In this document: positions 23,327-33,799 of the stretch, piece after piece
Layout of the letters: every line of letters starts with the position of its first letter
How positions within the stretch are numbered: the stretch's first letter is position 1
Notes under the pieces: generated by a model
Told to the model about the DNA's origin: nothing
Seen by the model: the letters and a program-made list of their open reading frames with translations, nothing else
Database searches by the model: none
Program-made: the position numbers and the translations under genes
NCBI RefSeq assembly: GCF_032108445.1
Contig: NZ_CP134876.1
Location: forward strand, 62,001 to 126,000
DNA: 64,000 nucleotides
Direction: 5' to 3'
Origin: Micromonospora halotolerans
GTDB taxonomy: Bacteria > Actinomycetota > Actinomycetes > Mycobacteriales > Micromonosporaceae

Positions 23327-26005
23327 TCAGACGTCGGCGATCGCCTTCTCCACGGTGGCCAGCAGGTTCGGCGCCTCCGCGGCGGGCAGGCCGCCGCCCT
23401 GAGCGAGGTCGTCGCTGCCACCGCCGCGACCGGAGAAGGCCGCCTTCACCAGGTCCTTCGCGGTCAGGCCCCGGCCGCGCGCGGCCTGGTTCACGGCCAC
23501 CACCAGGGACGCCTTGCCGTTCGCCCGGGCGGCCACCGCGACCACGGCCGGGCGGGCCGGGTCGATCCGGCCCCGGATCTCCTGGGCCAGGGTCCGCACG
23601 TCGTTGCCGGCCGCGCCCTCGGGGGCCTCGGTGCCGACGTACGCGACACCGCGGACGTCCTTCGCCTGCGCCGCCAGGGCCGCGGCCCCGCCGAGCACGA
23701 GCTGGGCGCGGAGCTTCTCCAACTCCTTCTCCGCGTCGCGGAGCTGGGTGACGGTCTGCTCCACCCGGTCGGCGACCTGGTCACCCGGCACCCGGAACAG
23801 CTCGGCGAGCCGGGAGACCAGCAGGTGCTCGCGGGCCAGGAAGCCGAAGGCGTCCATGCCGACCAGCGCTTCGATCCGGCGCACCCCGGAACCCACCGAC
23901 GCCTCGGAGAGGATCTTGACGAGGCCCAGCTGGGCCGAGCGGGCCACGTGCGTACCCCCGCACAGCTCGCGGGCGTAGTCGCCGACCTCGACGACCCGGA
24001 CCCGCTCGCCGTACTTCTCGCCGAACAGCGCCATGGCCCCGATCCGGCGCGCCTCCTCCTGCGTGGTGATGAAGGCGTGCACCTCCAGGTCAGCCAGGAG
24101 CACCTCGTTGACCTGCTGCTCCACGTCGTGCAGCACGCTCGGCGCCACCCCGGTCGGAGTGTTGAAGTCGAACCGCAGCCGGCCCGGCGCGTTCAGCGAA
24201 CCCGCCTGGGTGGCCGACTCGCCGAGGAAGTTGCGCATGGTCTGGTGCACCAGGTGGGTGGCCGTGTGCGAACGGGAGATGGCCCGCCGCCGGGACACGT
24301 CGATCTCGGCGTAGCCGGTCTCGCCGGCACGCACCTCACCGCGGAGCACCTTGGCCCGGTGCACGATCAACCCCGGCACCGGCTGCTGCACGTCGAAGAC
24401 CTCGAGCTGGCCGCCGCCGACCGTGATCAGGCCCTGGTCGGGCTGCTGGCCGCCGCCCTCCGCGTAGAACGGCGTGGTGTCGAGCACCAGCTCGATCGTG
24501 TCGCCCTCGACCGCCGCGGCCACCTGGGCGCCGCCGGCCAGCAGCGCCCGCACCCGGGACTCCCGGGTCAGCTCGGTGTAGCCGGTGAACTCGACCGCCC
24601 CGCCGCCGTCGAGCACCGACCGGTACGCCGACACGTCGGTGTGCCCGGTCTTGCGCGCCTGCGCGTCGGCCTTGGCCCGGCTGCGCTGGTCGGCCATCAG
24701 CCGGCGGAAGCCCTCCGCGTCGACCTGGAGGCCCTGCTCCGCCGCGATCTCCAGCGTCAGGTCGATCGGGAAGCCGTACGTGTCGTGCAGCTGGAACGCC
24801 TTGTCGCCGGAGATCGACGCCTGCCCGGCCGACTTGGTCTCCGCGATGGCGGTGTCCAGGATCGTGGTGCCCGCCCGCAGGGTGGCGAGGAAGGCGTCCT
24901 CCTCGGCGTACGCGTACTGGGAGATCCGGCCGAAGTCCTCGGCCAGCTCCGGGTAGGACGGGGCCATGCAGTCCCGGGCCACCGGCAGCAGCTCGGGCAG
25001 CGCCCGGTCCTGGTAGCCGAGGAGGCGGACCGCGCGGATGGCCCGGCGCATGATCCGGCGCAGCACGTAGCCGCGGCCCTCGTTCGACGGGGTCACCCCG
25101 TCGCCGATCAGCATGAGCGCCGTGCGGACGTGGTCGGCGATCACCCGCAGCCGCACGTCGTCCGGGTGCGACTCGCTGGCCACGTGGCCGGAGTGCGCGC
25201 CGTAGCGCTTGCCGGTCAGCTCGGCGGCCCGGGCCAGGATCGGCCGGACCTCGTCGATCTCGTAGAGGTTGTCGACGCCCTGGAGGATGGAGGCCATCCG
25301 CTCCAGGCCCATGCCCGTGTCGATGTTCTTCGCCGGCAGCTCACCGAGGATCGGGTAGTCCTCCTTGCCGGTGCCCGGCCCCCGCTCGAACTGCATGAAG
25401 ACGAGGTTCCAGAACTCCATGTAGCGGTCCTCGTCGACCGCCGGCCCGCCCTCGCGGCCGTACTCGGGGCCGCGGTCGTAGAACAGCTCGGAGCACGGGC
25501 CGCACGGGCCCGGGATGCCCATCGACCAGAAGTTGTCCGCCTTGCCCCGCCGGACGATCCGCTCGGCGGGCACGCCGACCGACCGCCAGATCTGGAACGC
25601 CTCGTCGTCGTCCAGGTAGACGGTCGGCCAGATCCGCTCCGGGTCCAGCCCGTAACCGCCCGCCTCGACCGGCTTGGTGACCAGGTCCCAGGCCAGCGGG
25701 ATGGCCCCGTCCTTGAAGTAGTCGCCGAAGGAGAAGTTGCCGTTCATCTGGAAGAACGTGCCGTGCCGGCTGGTCTTGCCGACCTCGTCGATGTCCGGCG
25801 TCCGGATGCACTTCTGCACGCTGACCGCGCGCCGGTACGGCGGGGTCTGCTGGCCCAGGAAGTAGGGGACGAACTGCACCATGCCGGCGTTGACGAACAG
25901 CAGGTTCGGGTCGCTGATGGCGGGCAGCGGAGCGGACGGCACCACGGCGTGGCCGTTGGCCTCGAAGTGGGCGAGGTACCGCCGCTTGATCTCCGCCGTC
26001 TTCAT
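23327..26005 (-). CDS. alaS: Alanyl-tRNA synthetase
   Basis: AlaS charges tRNA-Ala and edits mischarged Ser and Gly. The 892-residue product is full length. The class II core has [20 protein letters not shown] and [15 protein letters not shown]. The editing domain has the zinc ligands SHTATHL and CGGTHV. The C-terminal DHHA1 region contains the Gly-rich [14 protein letters not shown]. The ATG at 26005 overlaps the stop of the upstream small membrane protein gene by 4 bp, so the two are translated together. Confidence 0.97.
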   Translation of the reverse strand: MKTAEIKRRYLAHFEANGHAVVPSAPLPAISDPNLLFVNAGMVQFVPYFLGQQTPPYRRAVSVQKCIRTPDIDEVGKTSRHGTFFQMNGNFSFGDYFKDGAIPLAWDLVTKPVEAGGYGLDPERIWPTVYLDDDEAFQIWRSVGVPAERIVRRGKADNFWSMGIPGPCGPCSELFYDRGPEYGREGGPAVDEDRYMEFWNLVFMQFERGPGTGKEDYPILGELPAKNIDTGMGLERMASILQGVDNLYEIDEVRPILARAAELTGKRYGAHSGHVASESHPDDVRLRVIADHVRTALMLIGDGVTPSNEGRGYVLRRIMRRAIRAVRLLGYQDRALPELLPVARDCMAPSYPELAEDFGRISQYAYAEEDAFLATLRAGTTILDTAIAETKSAGQASISGDKAFQLHDTYGFPIDLTLEIAAEQGLQVDAEGFRRLMADQRSRAKADAQARKTGHTDVSAYRSVLDGGGAVEFTGYTELTRESRVRALLAGGAQVAAAVEGDTIELVLDTTPFYAEGGGQQPDQGLITVGGGQLEVFDVQQPVPGLIVHRAKVLRGEVRAGETGYAEIDVSRRRAISRSHTATHLVHQTMRNFLGESATQAGSLNAPGRLRFDFNTPTGVAPSVLHDVEQQVNEVLLADLEVHAFITTQEEARRIGAMALFGEKYGERVRVVEVGDYARELCGGTHVARSAQLGLVKILSEASVGSGVRRIEALVGMDAFGFLAREHLLVSRLAELFRVPGDQVADRVEQTVTQLRDAEKELEKLRAQLVLGGAAALAAQAKDVRGVAYVGTEAPEGAAGNDVRTLAQEIRGRIDPARPAVVAVAARANGKASLVVAVNQAARGRGLTAKDLVKAAFSGRGGGSDDLAQGGGLPAAEAPNLLATVEKAIADV

Positions 26006-26307
26006 CGCTGGTGCTCCTCCGGGAAAATCTCTCGGTCACCGATCCGCGGGTCCTCCCGCAGCTCGGCGAACTGGTCGTCGTACGCCTCGCCGCGCGCGAA
26101 GGCCTCGTGGATCTCCTGCTCGCGCTCGGCCATCCCGGCCCGGACGTCGTCCACGAAGCTGCGGACCGACTCGACGAGGCCGCCGGCCGACTCGGACAGC
26201 CCGCTGGCGATCCCCGCCGGCGTGTACGCCTGCGCGGTCCGGGTGGCCTTGCGGACCACCAGCACGCCCACGGCCAGGCCGATGCCCAGCCAGAACAACC
26301 GCCTCAT
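26002..26307 (-). CDS. Small membrane-anchored protein, DUF6167-like
   Basis: This 101-residue protein has one N-terminal transmembrane helix (about 3-19, [15 protein letters not shown]). A charged cytoplasmic or peripheral helical tail with [20 protein letters not shown] follows. It resembles the DUF6167 proteins encoded just upstream of alaS in actinobacteria. No enzymatic motif is visible. It overlaps alaS by 4 bp and follows a DUF948 gene after 31 bp, so the three probably share a message. Function unknown. Confidence 0.8.
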   Translation of the reverse strand: MRRLFWLGIGLAVGVLVVRKATRTAQAYTPAGIASGLSESAGGLVESVRSFVDDVRAGMAEREQEIHEAFARGEAYDDQFAELREDPRIGDREIFPEEHQR

Positions 26308-26338
26308 GCTCTCATCCTCCCGCTGTTCGCCGGCCGGG

Positions 26339-26806
26339 TCAGCGGTTGCCGCGCCTGGCGGCCCGGCGCTGCTGCTTGATGGTGTCGCGGACCTCGCGCT
26401 CGGTCTCGGCGTGCCGGCGCGCGGCGGCGGCCTTGCGCACGCCGTAGCCGAACGCGGCGACCTTGACCAGCGGGTTCGCGGCGGCGGCGGAGACCACGGC
26501 GGCCAGGTTCGCCACGTTCGCGGTGACGTTCTGCGCGTGGGTGGTCATGGTGTCCACCTTGGCCAGCTGCAGGTTGACCCCGTCGAGGGAGGTCTGCACC
26601 TGCTCCAGGGCCGTGTTGACGTTCTTCACGGTGGTGTTCACGTCACCGAGCAGCGGCGCCGTGCGGTCGTTCAGGTCGGCGATCATGCGGGTCGTCGCGT
26701 CGACGGTGTGCCGCAGCCGCAGGATCGGCACCGCCAGCACGAGCACCAGCATCAGGAACGCGCCGGCCGCGATCAGCGCAGCGATCTCTCCACCACTCAC
26801 GCGCAT
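26339..26806 (-). CDS. DUF948 membrane protein
   Basis: The 155-residue protein has an N-terminal transmembrane helix (about 7-29, IAALIAAGAFLMLVLVLAV). Next comes a long amphipathic region rich in TVxNVNxxLxxV heptad-like repeats (about 50-95), typical of DUF948 proteins and likely a coiled coil. The C-terminus is strongly basic (KQQRRAARRGNR). The ATG at 26806 has an ideal AGGAGG. It is likely the first gene of the DUF948-DUF6167-alaS group. Biochemical role unknown. Confidence 0.85.
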   Translation of the reverse strand: MRVSGGEIAALIAAGAFLMLVLVLAVPILRLRHTVDATTRMIADLNDRTAPLLGDVNTTVKNVNTALEQVQTSLDGVNLQLAKVDTMTTHAQNVTANVANLAAVVSAAAANPLVKVAAFGYGVRKAAAARRHAETEREVRDTIKQQRRAARRGNR

Positions 26807-26952
26807 GTCCTCCTCAAGCAGTGTCCCGGGACCCGACGCCCCGGGACGCGCGACCGTACCTGGCCGGTCCGTCGCACGCCGACCCGTGACCGGTCAACGG
26901 GGCGGACGCGCCCCGCCAGCCCCAGACCCTACCGTCCGTGATGGAAACCGGC

Positions 26953-29900
26953 TCACGACGGTGAGGGTGCCGGCTCACCGAGCGGATCGTCGGTGAGGGT
27001 CGGGTACGGGTCCTCGCCGGTGAGTGACGGATCGGTGGTCGGCTGCGGTCCGGTCCGCTCGTCGTCGATCGCGTTGCGCACCTTCACCGACACCAACGAG
27101 CCGGTGCACTCCCCCGCTGCGGGCGCGGGCACCGGAGACGGCGCCGGCTCGCCCGCCACGGCTGGCGGCACGCAGGTGGGCTCGCGCACCCACAGGTCGA
27201 GGGTCAGTTCGTCCCGGCGCCAGCAGGTGTAGCTGCCCTTGACCTTCTGCTCCGGGCAGCGGTCCACCTTCCACCGCTGCCAGCCGTCCCGGGACAGCGC
27301 CGCCTCGTAGGCCTGCGCGGTCTCCTTCCAGGCCTTCTGCGACTCGACGGTGCGTTCCCGCAGCCGGCAGTCCTGGAGGCACCAGCGGCTGCCGCTGACG
27401 TTGTCCACGGTCTTCGTCGCCGCCCAGGACGGCACGCTCAGCGCGTCGAGGGTGTCGAAGACCGGGTCGTGGCTCAGCGTGCGCAGCCCGAAGAAGAGCG
27501 GCAACGCCCCGAGCAGCACCACGCTGACCAGGGCGAGGATGCCCATCCGCAGCCGCCGCCGCTCGCGCATCTGCCGGCGTAGCTCCGAGCGGGCGCCCCG
27601 CAGGCCGCCCGCCGCGTCGTCGGCGTCCCCCGGCGCGGCCTCGGCCCGGCGCAGCGCCGGTCCGGCGCCGTCCTCCGGTCCCGGCCGCGCCTCCGCCGGG
27701 TGCACGACCGCGGCGGCCCGCGCCACCGCCGGCTCCCCGGGAGGTACGACCGCGGCCGCCCGCGCCACCGCCGGCGCACCGGGACCCTGCGGCACGGCGC
27801 CCGGGCCACCCGGTCCGGGCCGGGTGGGCTCCGACGCGATCGGGTTCGCCCGGCCGGCCGGCCGCTCGTCCGGCCCCGCGGGGCGGGCCACCGAGGCGGC
27901 CGCGCGGGCCACCGGGGGGCCGCCGGCCGCGGCGCGTGGCTCGCCGGCCGGGACTCCGCCGTCCGGGCGGGCCGCGCCGCGGGCGGGACCACGTGTGTCA
28001 CCGCCGGCCGCGAAGCCACCGGTACGGGACGGGTCGCCGGCGGGGCCGCGCCCGCCGGGACGGTCGCCGGTCGGCGGGCCGCCGGTGCGCGCCGGGTCAC
28101 CACCGGCGGGGACACCGCCGGTGCGTCCCGGATCGCCACCCCGGCCCCGTCCGCCGGGCGGCACACCGCCGGAACGGGCCGGATCACCACCGGCCGGGAA
28201 ACCGCCCGTGCGGGCCGGATCACCGCCAGCCGGGAACCCACCCGTGCGGGCCGGGTCGTCGGCGGGCGGGCGGGCGCCGGGCCGGGGGCCGGCGGGCGGC
28301 AGTCCGCCGGTGCCGTCGCTGTCCGGCCGGGCCGCGCCACGGGCGCCGTCGCCGGGAGCCCCCGGGCCGGCGGGCCGGGCCGGGCCCCGGGCGGGGCCGG
28401 CCTGGTCGGGCTTCAGGGGCGGCACGGCCGCGCCGACGCGGCCGGTCGCGCCACGGTCGGGGGCGGTCGGGCCACCGCGTCGGGTGGCGGCCGGCTCGTC
28501 CACCGGGGGGCCGCCGGGGCGGCGGACCGCCGGCATGGCGGGGTCGCTGTGCGAGGTGCGGCCGGCCTGGCGCAGCCAGTCGGCGGGGCGGTCGGGTCGC
28601 TGCGGGCGCGGCTCGTCGGCGGCGTCGCGGGCCGCGCGGCGCGGGGCCGGACCGCCGCCGGTGGCACCGGGTCCACCCGGGGCGTCAGCGGCGGCGCGAC
28701 GACCGGACGCAGGCGGGGCGTCGCCGGGGGCGCGGTGGCCGGACGCGGTGGCCGGGCCGTCGGGAGCACCGCGGCGACCCGGCGACGTCGCGGCGTCGTC
28801 GGCGGCAGCCCGTCGGCCGGGCGGCATCGCCGTCTCGTCGGGAGCGACCCGCCGGCCACGCGGCACGGCGGCGATGTCGGGCGCGCCGGTCGGCGATGCG
28901 CTGTCGTCGGGAGCGCCCCGGCGGCCGGGCGGGACCGCCGGGCCGTCCGGAGCCGCACGGCGGCCGGGCGGGGACGCCGGGACCGCACCGGCTCGCCGGC
29001 CGGTCGGTGGGACGTCGGCACCGGGCCGGGGGCCGGGTGCGGCTCCGTCCGGCCGACGCTCGACGTCGGGACCGGCGCCGGGCACCTGCGGGGCGTTTCC
29101 GCTGCGCGGCACCATCGGGTGGTCCGGTTCCCCCGCGCGACGACGGCCACCGCTCCGACCGGCGCCACCGTCCACGGTGGGCACGCCGGCGGTGGACGGC
29201 TCGGCGCGTTGCGGGGCGCGGCCACGACGCGGCTCGGGCTCGCCCGGCTGCGGCCCGCCGGTCACCGGGTCGGTGGGCCGGCCGACGCCGGGCGCGGCGG
29301 CGCGCGCCGAGGGCACGCCGGTGCGGCCGGGATCCACGGCGGCCCGCCGGCCGGCGCCGGAGACGGGCTGGACCGCGGGGTCGGCCGGACCCGCGGCGGG
29401 GCGCCGGCCGGTGGCGGGCGGGGCACCGTCGGGCACGGCGCGCCGGTGACCGCCGGTGCCCGGGGGGACGCCGGGAGCGAGGTCGGGTGCACCGCGACGG
29501 CCGGGTGCGCCGCCCTCGGAGGCCGGTCGACGACCGGCGCCGGAGACCGGGCGGACGCCGGGGTCGGTGCCGTCGGGCAGGGCCCGCCGGCCGCCGCCGG
29601 GGGCGGGGCCCACCGCCGGGTCGACGCCGCCCGGCCGGGGGGCGCCGGTGGGGGCGGCAGGCGCCTCGGCGCCGTGCCGGCCGCGCGGCGTGGGGGGAAT
29701 CGCGTTGCGGGCACCGTCCGGGCCGGGCCAGGCGGGGCCGGGATTCGGGCCACCGTAACCGCGGTCGGGGGCGGGACCGGCACCCTGACCGGCGCGGCCG
29801 GGAACCGGGCCGGCGGGGGGCGCGACGCGCGGGCCGGGCGGGCCGCTCATCCGGCCGGTAGCCGGCGGCTGCTGACCCGTCGGCGCGTCCGGGCTCCGGC

Positions 29901-30426
29901 GGGGCGGGCGGGACGGTTCGCCGGGGCCGCGGGTGGGCTCGGCGGGGCGCCGGGCCGGTTCCGGTGCGCCGGGCCAGGGACCGTCGACGGGGCGGCGCGG
30001 CGCCGCCGGATCGGGGCCGCCGGGGCGGGCGGGTGGCAGGGCGGGGCCCGCCGGGCCGGCCTCGGGGGCACGGCGGGCGGGTGGGGTCTCCGGTCCGGGC
30101 CGGGCGGCCGGGGGCGGCGGCACCGCGCCCGGGCGGGTGGCCCCGGGCGGTTCCGGGGCGGCCGGACCGGGCCGGGGCCCCGGAGCGGCGGGCGGCAGCC
30201 CGCCGCGCGCGGGCGGCACGGCGCCGGGCGCCTCCCCGTCCGGGCCCAGGTCGCTGCGCTGCTGCTTGGCCGTCCGCAGGTCGTCGATCCAGCCGAACTC
30301 CTCGCCGGCGGCGGCCTCGGCGGGCTCGGCGTCGGCCTTGCCGCGCCCCCACCGGCGGCCCTTGGCACGCGGGTCCCGCCGCTCGTCGGGGCCGTCCGCC
30401 GGCTGCTCCGGACCACGCGCCATCAC
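26953..30426 (-). CDS. Giant Pro/Gly/Arg-rich disordered protein with one membrane helix and a Cys-containing external domain
   Basis: I recognise no family over the full 1157 residues. Residues 1 to about 945 are low-complexity Pro, Gly, Ala, Arg and Asp, with no hydrophobic core. A basic stop ([13 protein letters not shown]) precedes a single transmembrane helix at about 960-980 ([19 protein letters not shown]). About 177 residues follow outside. That tail looks folded and has six cysteines (CLQDC, DRCPEQ, YTCWR, PTCVP, GECTG), enough for three disulfides. It ends in a Pro/Ser/Thr/Asp tail. The GTG at 30426 (GGGAGG 7 bases upstream) overlaps the rarA stop. Topology suggests a cytoplasmic disordered arm and an extracellular domain. 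Confidence 0.8.
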   Translation of the reverse strand: MMARGPEQPADGPDERRDPRAKGRRWGRGKADAEPAEAAAGEEFGWIDDLRTAKQQRSDLGPDGEAPGAVPPARGGLPPAAPGPRPGPAAPEPPGATRPGAVPPPPAARPGPETPPARRAPEAGPAGPALPPARPGGPDPAAPRRPVDGPWPGAPEPARRPAEPTRGPGEPSRPPRRSPDAPTGQQPPATGRMSGPPGPRVAPPAGPVPGRAGQGAGPAPDRGYGGPNPGPAWPGPDGARNAIPPTPRGRHGAEAPAAPTGAPRPGGVDPAVGPAPGGGRRALPDGTDPGVRPVSGAGRRPASEGGAPGRRGAPDLAPGVPPGTGGHRRAVPDGAPPATGRRPAAGPADPAVQPVSGAGRRAAVDPGRTGVPSARAAAPGVGRPTDPVTGGPQPGEPEPRRGRAPQRAEPSTAGVPTVDGGAGRSGGRRRAGEPDHPMVPRSGNAPQVPGAGPDVERRPDGAAPGPRPGADVPPTGRRAGAVPASPPGRRAAPDGPAVPPGRRGAPDDSASPTGAPDIAAVPRGRRVAPDETAMPPGRRAAADDAATSPGRRGAPDGPATASGHRAPGDAPPASGRRAAADAPGGPGATGGGPAPRRAARDAADEPRPQRPDRPADWLRQAGRTSHSDPAMPAVRRPGGPPVDEPAATRRGGPTAPDRGATGRVGAAVPPLKPDQAGPARGPARPAGPGAPGDGARGAARPDSDGTGGLPPAGPRPGARPPADDPARTGGFPAGGDPARTGGFPAGGDPARSGGVPPGGRGRGGDPGRTGGVPAGGDPARTGGPPTGDRPGGRGPAGDPSRTGGFAAGGDTRGPARGAARPDGGVPAGEPRAAAGGPPVARAAASVARPAGPDERPAGRANPIASEPTRPGPGGPGAVPQGPGAPAVARAAAVVPPGEPAVARAAAVVHPAEARPGPEDGAGPALRRAEAAPGDADDAAGGLRGARSELRRQMRERRRLRMGILALVSVVLLGALPLFFGLRTLSHDPVFDTLDALSVPSWAATKTVDNVSGSRWCLQDCRLRERTVESQKAWKETAQAYEAALSRDGWQRWKVDRCPEQKVKGSYTCWRRDELTLDLWVREPTCVPPAVAGEPAPSPVPAPAAGECTGSLVSVKVRNAIDDERTGPQPTTDPSLTGEDPYPTLTDDPLGEPAPSPS
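28000..28257 (-). repeat. In-frame tandem 12-residue repeat within the disordered protein
   Basis: At least six units of consensus [12 protein letters not shown] are encoded here, two of them identical in protein sequence, with short insertions between units. The repeats are in frame, so copy number could change by slippage without breaking the gene. Confidence 0.75.
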
Positions 30427-31913
30427 TGCTGACCCTCCCCCACGGCGTCGCTGCCGCCCTCGTTCGCGCCGTCGGCCCGCGCGGCGTCCGCCGGGCGGCC
30501 GCCGCTCACCGCCGCCTCGACCCGTGCCGGCGGCGCGGGCAGCCCGCGCACGATCCGGCGCAGCAACGGCAGCCGGGTGGCCACCGCCCGCTCCGCGCCG
30601 TGCCCGCTGGGTTGGTAGTAGTCGGTCCCGACGAGGTCGTCCGGAACGTACTGCTGGGTGACCACGCCGCGCTGGTCGTCGTGCGGGTAGCGGTAGCCGG
30701 CCCCGTGGCCGAGGCCCCGGGCGCCGGCGTAGTGGGAGTCGCGCAGCCCGCGCGGCACGGCCCCGCCGCGACCGGCGCGCACGTCGGCGATGGCCGCGCC
30801 GATGGCGGTGGTGGCCGAGTTGGACTTCGGTGCGGTGGCCAGGTGGATGACCGCCTGGGCCAGGTTGAGCTGGGCCTCGGGCAGGCCGACGTATTCGACG
30901 GCGTGCGCGGCGGCGGTCGCGACGGTCAGCGCCGTGGGGTCGGCCATGCCGACGTCCTCGCTGGCGAAGATCACCATGCGCCGGGCGATGAACCGGGCGT
31001 CCTCGCCGGCCACCAGCATCCGGGCCAGCCAGTGCAGCGCGGCGTCTACGTCCGAGCCGCGCATGCTCTTGATGAACGCGCTGGTCACGTCGTAGTGGGC
31101 GTCGCCGTCGCGGTCGTAGCGGACGGCCGCCACGTCGACCGCCTGCTCGGCGACGGCGAGGTCGATCCGGTCCGCGCCGCGGGCCGCCGCGGTGGCCGCC
31201 GCCGCCTCCAGGGCGGTGAGCGCCTTGCGGACGTCGCCGCCGGCGAGGCGGACGAGGTGGTCCTCGGCGTCGGTGGCCAGGCTGAGCGCGCCGCCCAGCC
31301 CGCGCTCGTCGGTGACCGCGCGGCGCAGCAGGCCGCGTACGGCGTCGTCGTCGAGAGGCTGGAGGGTCAGCAGCACGCAGCGGGACAGCAGCGGCGAGAT
31401 GACCGAGAAGTACGGGTTCTCGGTGGTCGCCGCGAGCAGGGTGACCGTGCGGTCCTCGACGGCGGCGAGCAGCGAGTCCTGCTGCGTCTTGCTGAACCGG
31501 TGCACCTCGTCGATGAAGAGCACGGTCGGCGGGCCCCCGGCGCGGCGCTGCCGGCGGGCGGTCTCGATGACCGCGCGGACGTCCTTCACCCCGGCGGTCA
31601 GCGCCGACATGGCGACGAAGCGGCGGTCGGTGGCCCGGGCCACCAGGTGCGCGATCGTGGTCTTGCCGCTGCCGGGCGGCCCCCAGAGGATCACCGACAT
31701 CGGCGCCGCGGCCTCGACGAGTTGGCGCAGCGGGGCGCCGGGCGCGAGCAGGTGGTCCTGACCGACCAGCTCGTCGATGCTGGCCGGCCGCATCCGGACG
31801 GGCAGCGGCGAATCCGCCGCAGCGGCGGTGAACCCGTCGACGCCGCCGGAACCCGCGGGGGCGCTGGGCGCTCCGGCGGGTTCGCCGAGGGTGAAGAGGG
31901 CGTCGGATTCCAT
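30423..31913 (-). CDS. rarA: Replication-associated recombination AAA+ ATPase (MgsA/RarA family)
   Basis: RarA is a clamp-loader-like AAA+ ATPase that acts at stalled replication forks. I take the ATG at 31913 (496 residues, [11 protein letters not shown]). Walker [10 protein letters not shown] is at 78-86 and Walker [10 protein letters not shown] follows. [10 protein letters not shown] is the sensor region, and the C-terminal tetramerisation domain contains EDVGMADP and YRYPHD. There is no ribosome binding site; TACTGT lies 7 bases before the ATG, consistent with a leaderless start. Its stop overlaps the downstream disordered-protein gene. Confidence 0.92.
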   Translation of the reverse strand: MESDALFTLGEPAGAPSAPAGSGGVDGFTAAAADSPLPVRMRPASIDELVGQDHLLAPGAPLRQLVEAAAPMSVILWGPPGSGKTTIAHLVARATDRRFVAMSALTAGVKDVRAVIETARRQRRAGGPPTVLFIDEVHRFSKTQQDSLLAAVEDRTVTLLAATTENPYFSVISPLLSRCVLLTLQPLDDDAVRGLLRRAVTDERGLGGALSLATDAEDHLVRLAGGDVRKALTALEAAAATAAARGADRIDLAVAEQAVDVAAVRYDRDGDAHYDVTSAFIKSMRGSDVDAALHWLARMLVAGEDARFIARRMVIFASEDVGMADPTALTVATAAAHAVEYVGLPEAQLNLAQAVIHLATAPKSNSATTAIGAAIADVRAGRGGAVPRGLRDSHYAGARGLGHGAGYRYPHDDQRGVVTQQYVPDDLVGTDYYQPSGHGAERAVATRLPLLRRIVRGLPAPPARVEAAVSGGRPADAARADGANEGGSDAVGEGQQ

Positions 31914-31986
31914 CACGAGAACAGTACCGGGCCGGGCCGACGACGCTGGAATCGCGCCGCCGCCCGGCCCGGATGGTCGTTTCCGG

Positions 31987-32199
31987 TCAGCCGCGACCCG
32001 GACGCCGGCCCCGGTACCAGCGGCCGCCGCCACCGCCGCGCGAGCCGGACCCGACCCCGGCCAGGTAGAGGGAGAGCAGGAGGAAGCCGATGAGCATGAG
32101 GGTGTGGGTGTTGAACAGGTCGGGCGCGCCGAGGTTCGTGTTCAGGAAGTCGATCAGCAGGGCGAAGCCGAACACGATGGCCGCGAGAATGGCGAGCAT
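31987..32199 (-). CDS. Hypothetical 70-residue membrane protein
   Basis: I choose the ATG at 32199 because GGAGGAA precedes it by 7 bases; a longer frame upstream lacks such a site. The product has two hydrophobic segments (about 1-18 and 33-48) joined by a short loop with [15 protein letters not shown] Gly/Arg-rich basic tail ([18 protein letters not shown]) follows. I recognise the general type as common in actinobacteria but cannot name a family. It stands alone, 73 bp upstream of rarA. Confidence 0.75.
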   Translation of the reverse strand: MLAILAAIVFGFALLIDFLNTNLGAPDLFNTHTLMLIGFLLLSLYLAGVGSGSRGGGGGRWYRGRRPGRG

Positions 32200-32308
32200 G
32201 GTCGTTCCTCCGGTGGGGGGTCCCAGTAGGTCGGCGACGGATGTACCCAATCGGTCTGTTCGTCAATCTCCACCGTGGAACGCCCCGGCCGGGGGCAGCG
32301 GTTTCCGG

Positions 32309-32863
32309 TCAGCGGTCGGTGGCGAGGATCGCGTACCGGACGGAATCCCACCAGGAGCCCCGGACCAGCAGGTGGTCCCGGCTGATGCCCTCGCACCGCA
32401 GGCCGGCCTTCTCCAGCACCCGCCGCGAGGCGACGTGGTCCGGCCGGGTCGTCGCCTCCACCCGGTGCAGCCCCACCGGCCCGAACGCCAGGTCCAGCAG
32501 CAGGCTCGCGATCCCGGTGCCGAGCCCGCGGCCCCAGTGGTCGGGGTGCACCACGTAGCCGATCTCGCCGCGCCGGTGCGGCACGCTCTCCACGGTGAGG
32601 GTGCCCAGCCCGAGCAACCGGTCACCGTCGACGGCGGCCAGCCGGTACGCGGGCCGCGGCTCACCGCCCGCCTCCTCGCGCCAGGTGGACACGGCGTCGT
32701 GGACCTCGTCCCGGGTGGGCGCCCGCTCGTCCAGCACCCGGTCCAGCACCCTCGGCTCGGTCAGCAACGCGTGCAGCGCGGGCACGTCGTCGTCGGCCCA
32801 TTCCCGCAGCACACAGCCCGGACCGGTCAGGCGCACCGCTCGTACGGAGTGGATGGGGGTCAC
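32309..32863 (-). CDS. GNAT family N-acetyltransferase (RimJ/RimL-like)
   Basis: The 184-residue product has the GNAT fold of the RimJ/RimL type, which acetylates protein N-termini or small amines using acetyl-CoA. The pyrophosphate-binding loop is seen in VHPDHWGRGLGTGIA (Q/RxxGxG/A as RGLGTG). VEATTRPDHVASRRVLEKAGL is the typical motif B region with the N/H-x-x-S pattern. The GTG at 32863 has GGAG upstream. It is divergent from another acetyltransferase gene, with only 26 bp between the starts. Substrate unknown. Confidence 0.88.
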   Translation of the reverse strand: MTPIHSVRAVRLTGPGCVLREWADDDVPALHALLTEPRVLDRVLDERAPTRDEVHDAVSTWREEAGGEPRPAYRLAAVDGDRLLGLGTLTVESVPHRRGEIGYVVHPDHWGRGLGTGIASLLLDLAFGPVGLHRVEATTRPDHVASRRVLEKAGLRCEGISRDHLLVRGSWWDSVRYAILATDR

Positions 32864-32889
32864 GAGTTCTCCTCTCGTAGGCTGGCCGC

Positions 32890-33630
32890 ATGATCGCTGC
32901 CGACCAGGCCCTGCTGGGCCGGGACACCCTGCTCGCGGCCGCCGGCCACCACCCGTACGCCCGGCACGCGCTCTGGCGCGACCGGGAGGCGCGGGGCTGG
33001 CGGCGGGACGGCGCGGTCGGCTGGCTGCTCCCGCCGGGGCAGGGGCCGGCCGGCGGGGCGCTCGGATCGGCCGGGCCGGCGCTGGACGTCTTCGCGGGCC
33101 TGGTGGCGGACGGGACGCTGGGCGCCGGCCAGTGGCTGCACCTGCCCCGGACCGCGCCGGAGGAGGTGGCCGAGCGGCTCACGGTGGCCCGGCTCGACGA
33201 ATGGGACTTCCTCTGGACCACCACCGCGCCGCCGGAGCAGCCGGAGGAGGACCGCGTCGTCCGTCTCACCGAGGCCGACCATCCCGCGCTGGCCGCGCTG
33301 ATCGAGGAGGCCTTTCCGAGCACGACCTCCCGCCCGGGCGACCCGCGGATCGTCGACTGGTACGGCATCCGCGACGGCGACCGCCTGGTGGCCTGCGGCG
33401 CCGACCGCAGCCGGGGCGACATCGGTTTCCTGGCCGGGCTGACCGTGGCGCCCGACCGCCGGGGCCGCGGGCTCGGCGCGGCCCTCACCGCCGGGATGAC
33501 CCGCGCCCTGTTCGCCCGGCACGACCACGTGGCGCTCGGCGTCTACACCGCGAACGTCGGGGCGATCCGGCTCTACCGCCGCCTCGGCTACACCGGCACC
33601 GAGCACCGCACCTCGGTCCACCTGGGCTGA
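32890..33630 (+). CDS. GNAT family N-acetyltransferase, two-part
   Basis: The 246-residue protein has a poorly conserved N-terminal half and a clear C-terminal GNAT domain (about 124-246). The acetyl-CoA loop is LTVAPDRRGRGLGAAL, followed by GVYTANVGAIRLYRRLGY. The N-terminal half is likely a degenerate GNAT unit, as is common in actinobacteria. There is no ribosome binding site; TAGGCT (32878-32883) stands 6 bases before the ATG, so the message is probably leaderless. It shares a very short divergent spacer with the RimL-like gene. Substrate unknown. Confidence 0.85.
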   Translation: MIAADQALLGRDTLLAAAGHHPYARHALWRDREARGWRRDGAVGWLLPPGQGPAGGALGSAGPALDVFAGLVADGTLGAGQWLHLPRTAPEEVAERLTVARLDEWDFLWTTTAPPEQPEEDRVVRLTEADHPALAALIEEAFPSTTSRPGDPRIVDWYGIRDGDRLVACGADRSRGDIGFLAGLTVAPDRRGRGLGAALTAGMTRALFARHDHVALGVYTANVGAIRLYRRLGYTGTEHRTSVHLG

Positions 33631-33679
33631 TCCACCCACGACGACCACCTCCCGGACCATGGCGTTCGCACGGCCTCCG

Positions 33680-33738
33680 CCTCGCCGACCTGGCGGCCCC
33701 GGCGCCGCCCCGACCGCGCCACCTCGCCGACCTGGCGG
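33680..33738. repeat. 17-bp direct repeat in a convergent spacer
   Basis: CCTCGCCGACCTGGCGG occurs at 33680-33696 and again at 33722-33738 in the 169-bp spacer between the GNAT gene (plus) and the MFS gene (minus). I see no gene in the spacer and cannot assign a function. Confidence 0.6.
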
Positions 33739-33799
33739 GCGGGACCGGCCGAGCCCGCCGAGGCGGACCGCCGACCCGGCGCGAGGGCCGGGCACGGGC

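Noticed and set aside
27350..30432. Very long open frames on the plus strand opposite the disordered-protein gene
   Set aside because: They are shadows of a GC-rich low-complexity gene; no start signal or folded domain is visible, and the minus frame has the ribosome binding site, membrane helix and Cys domain.
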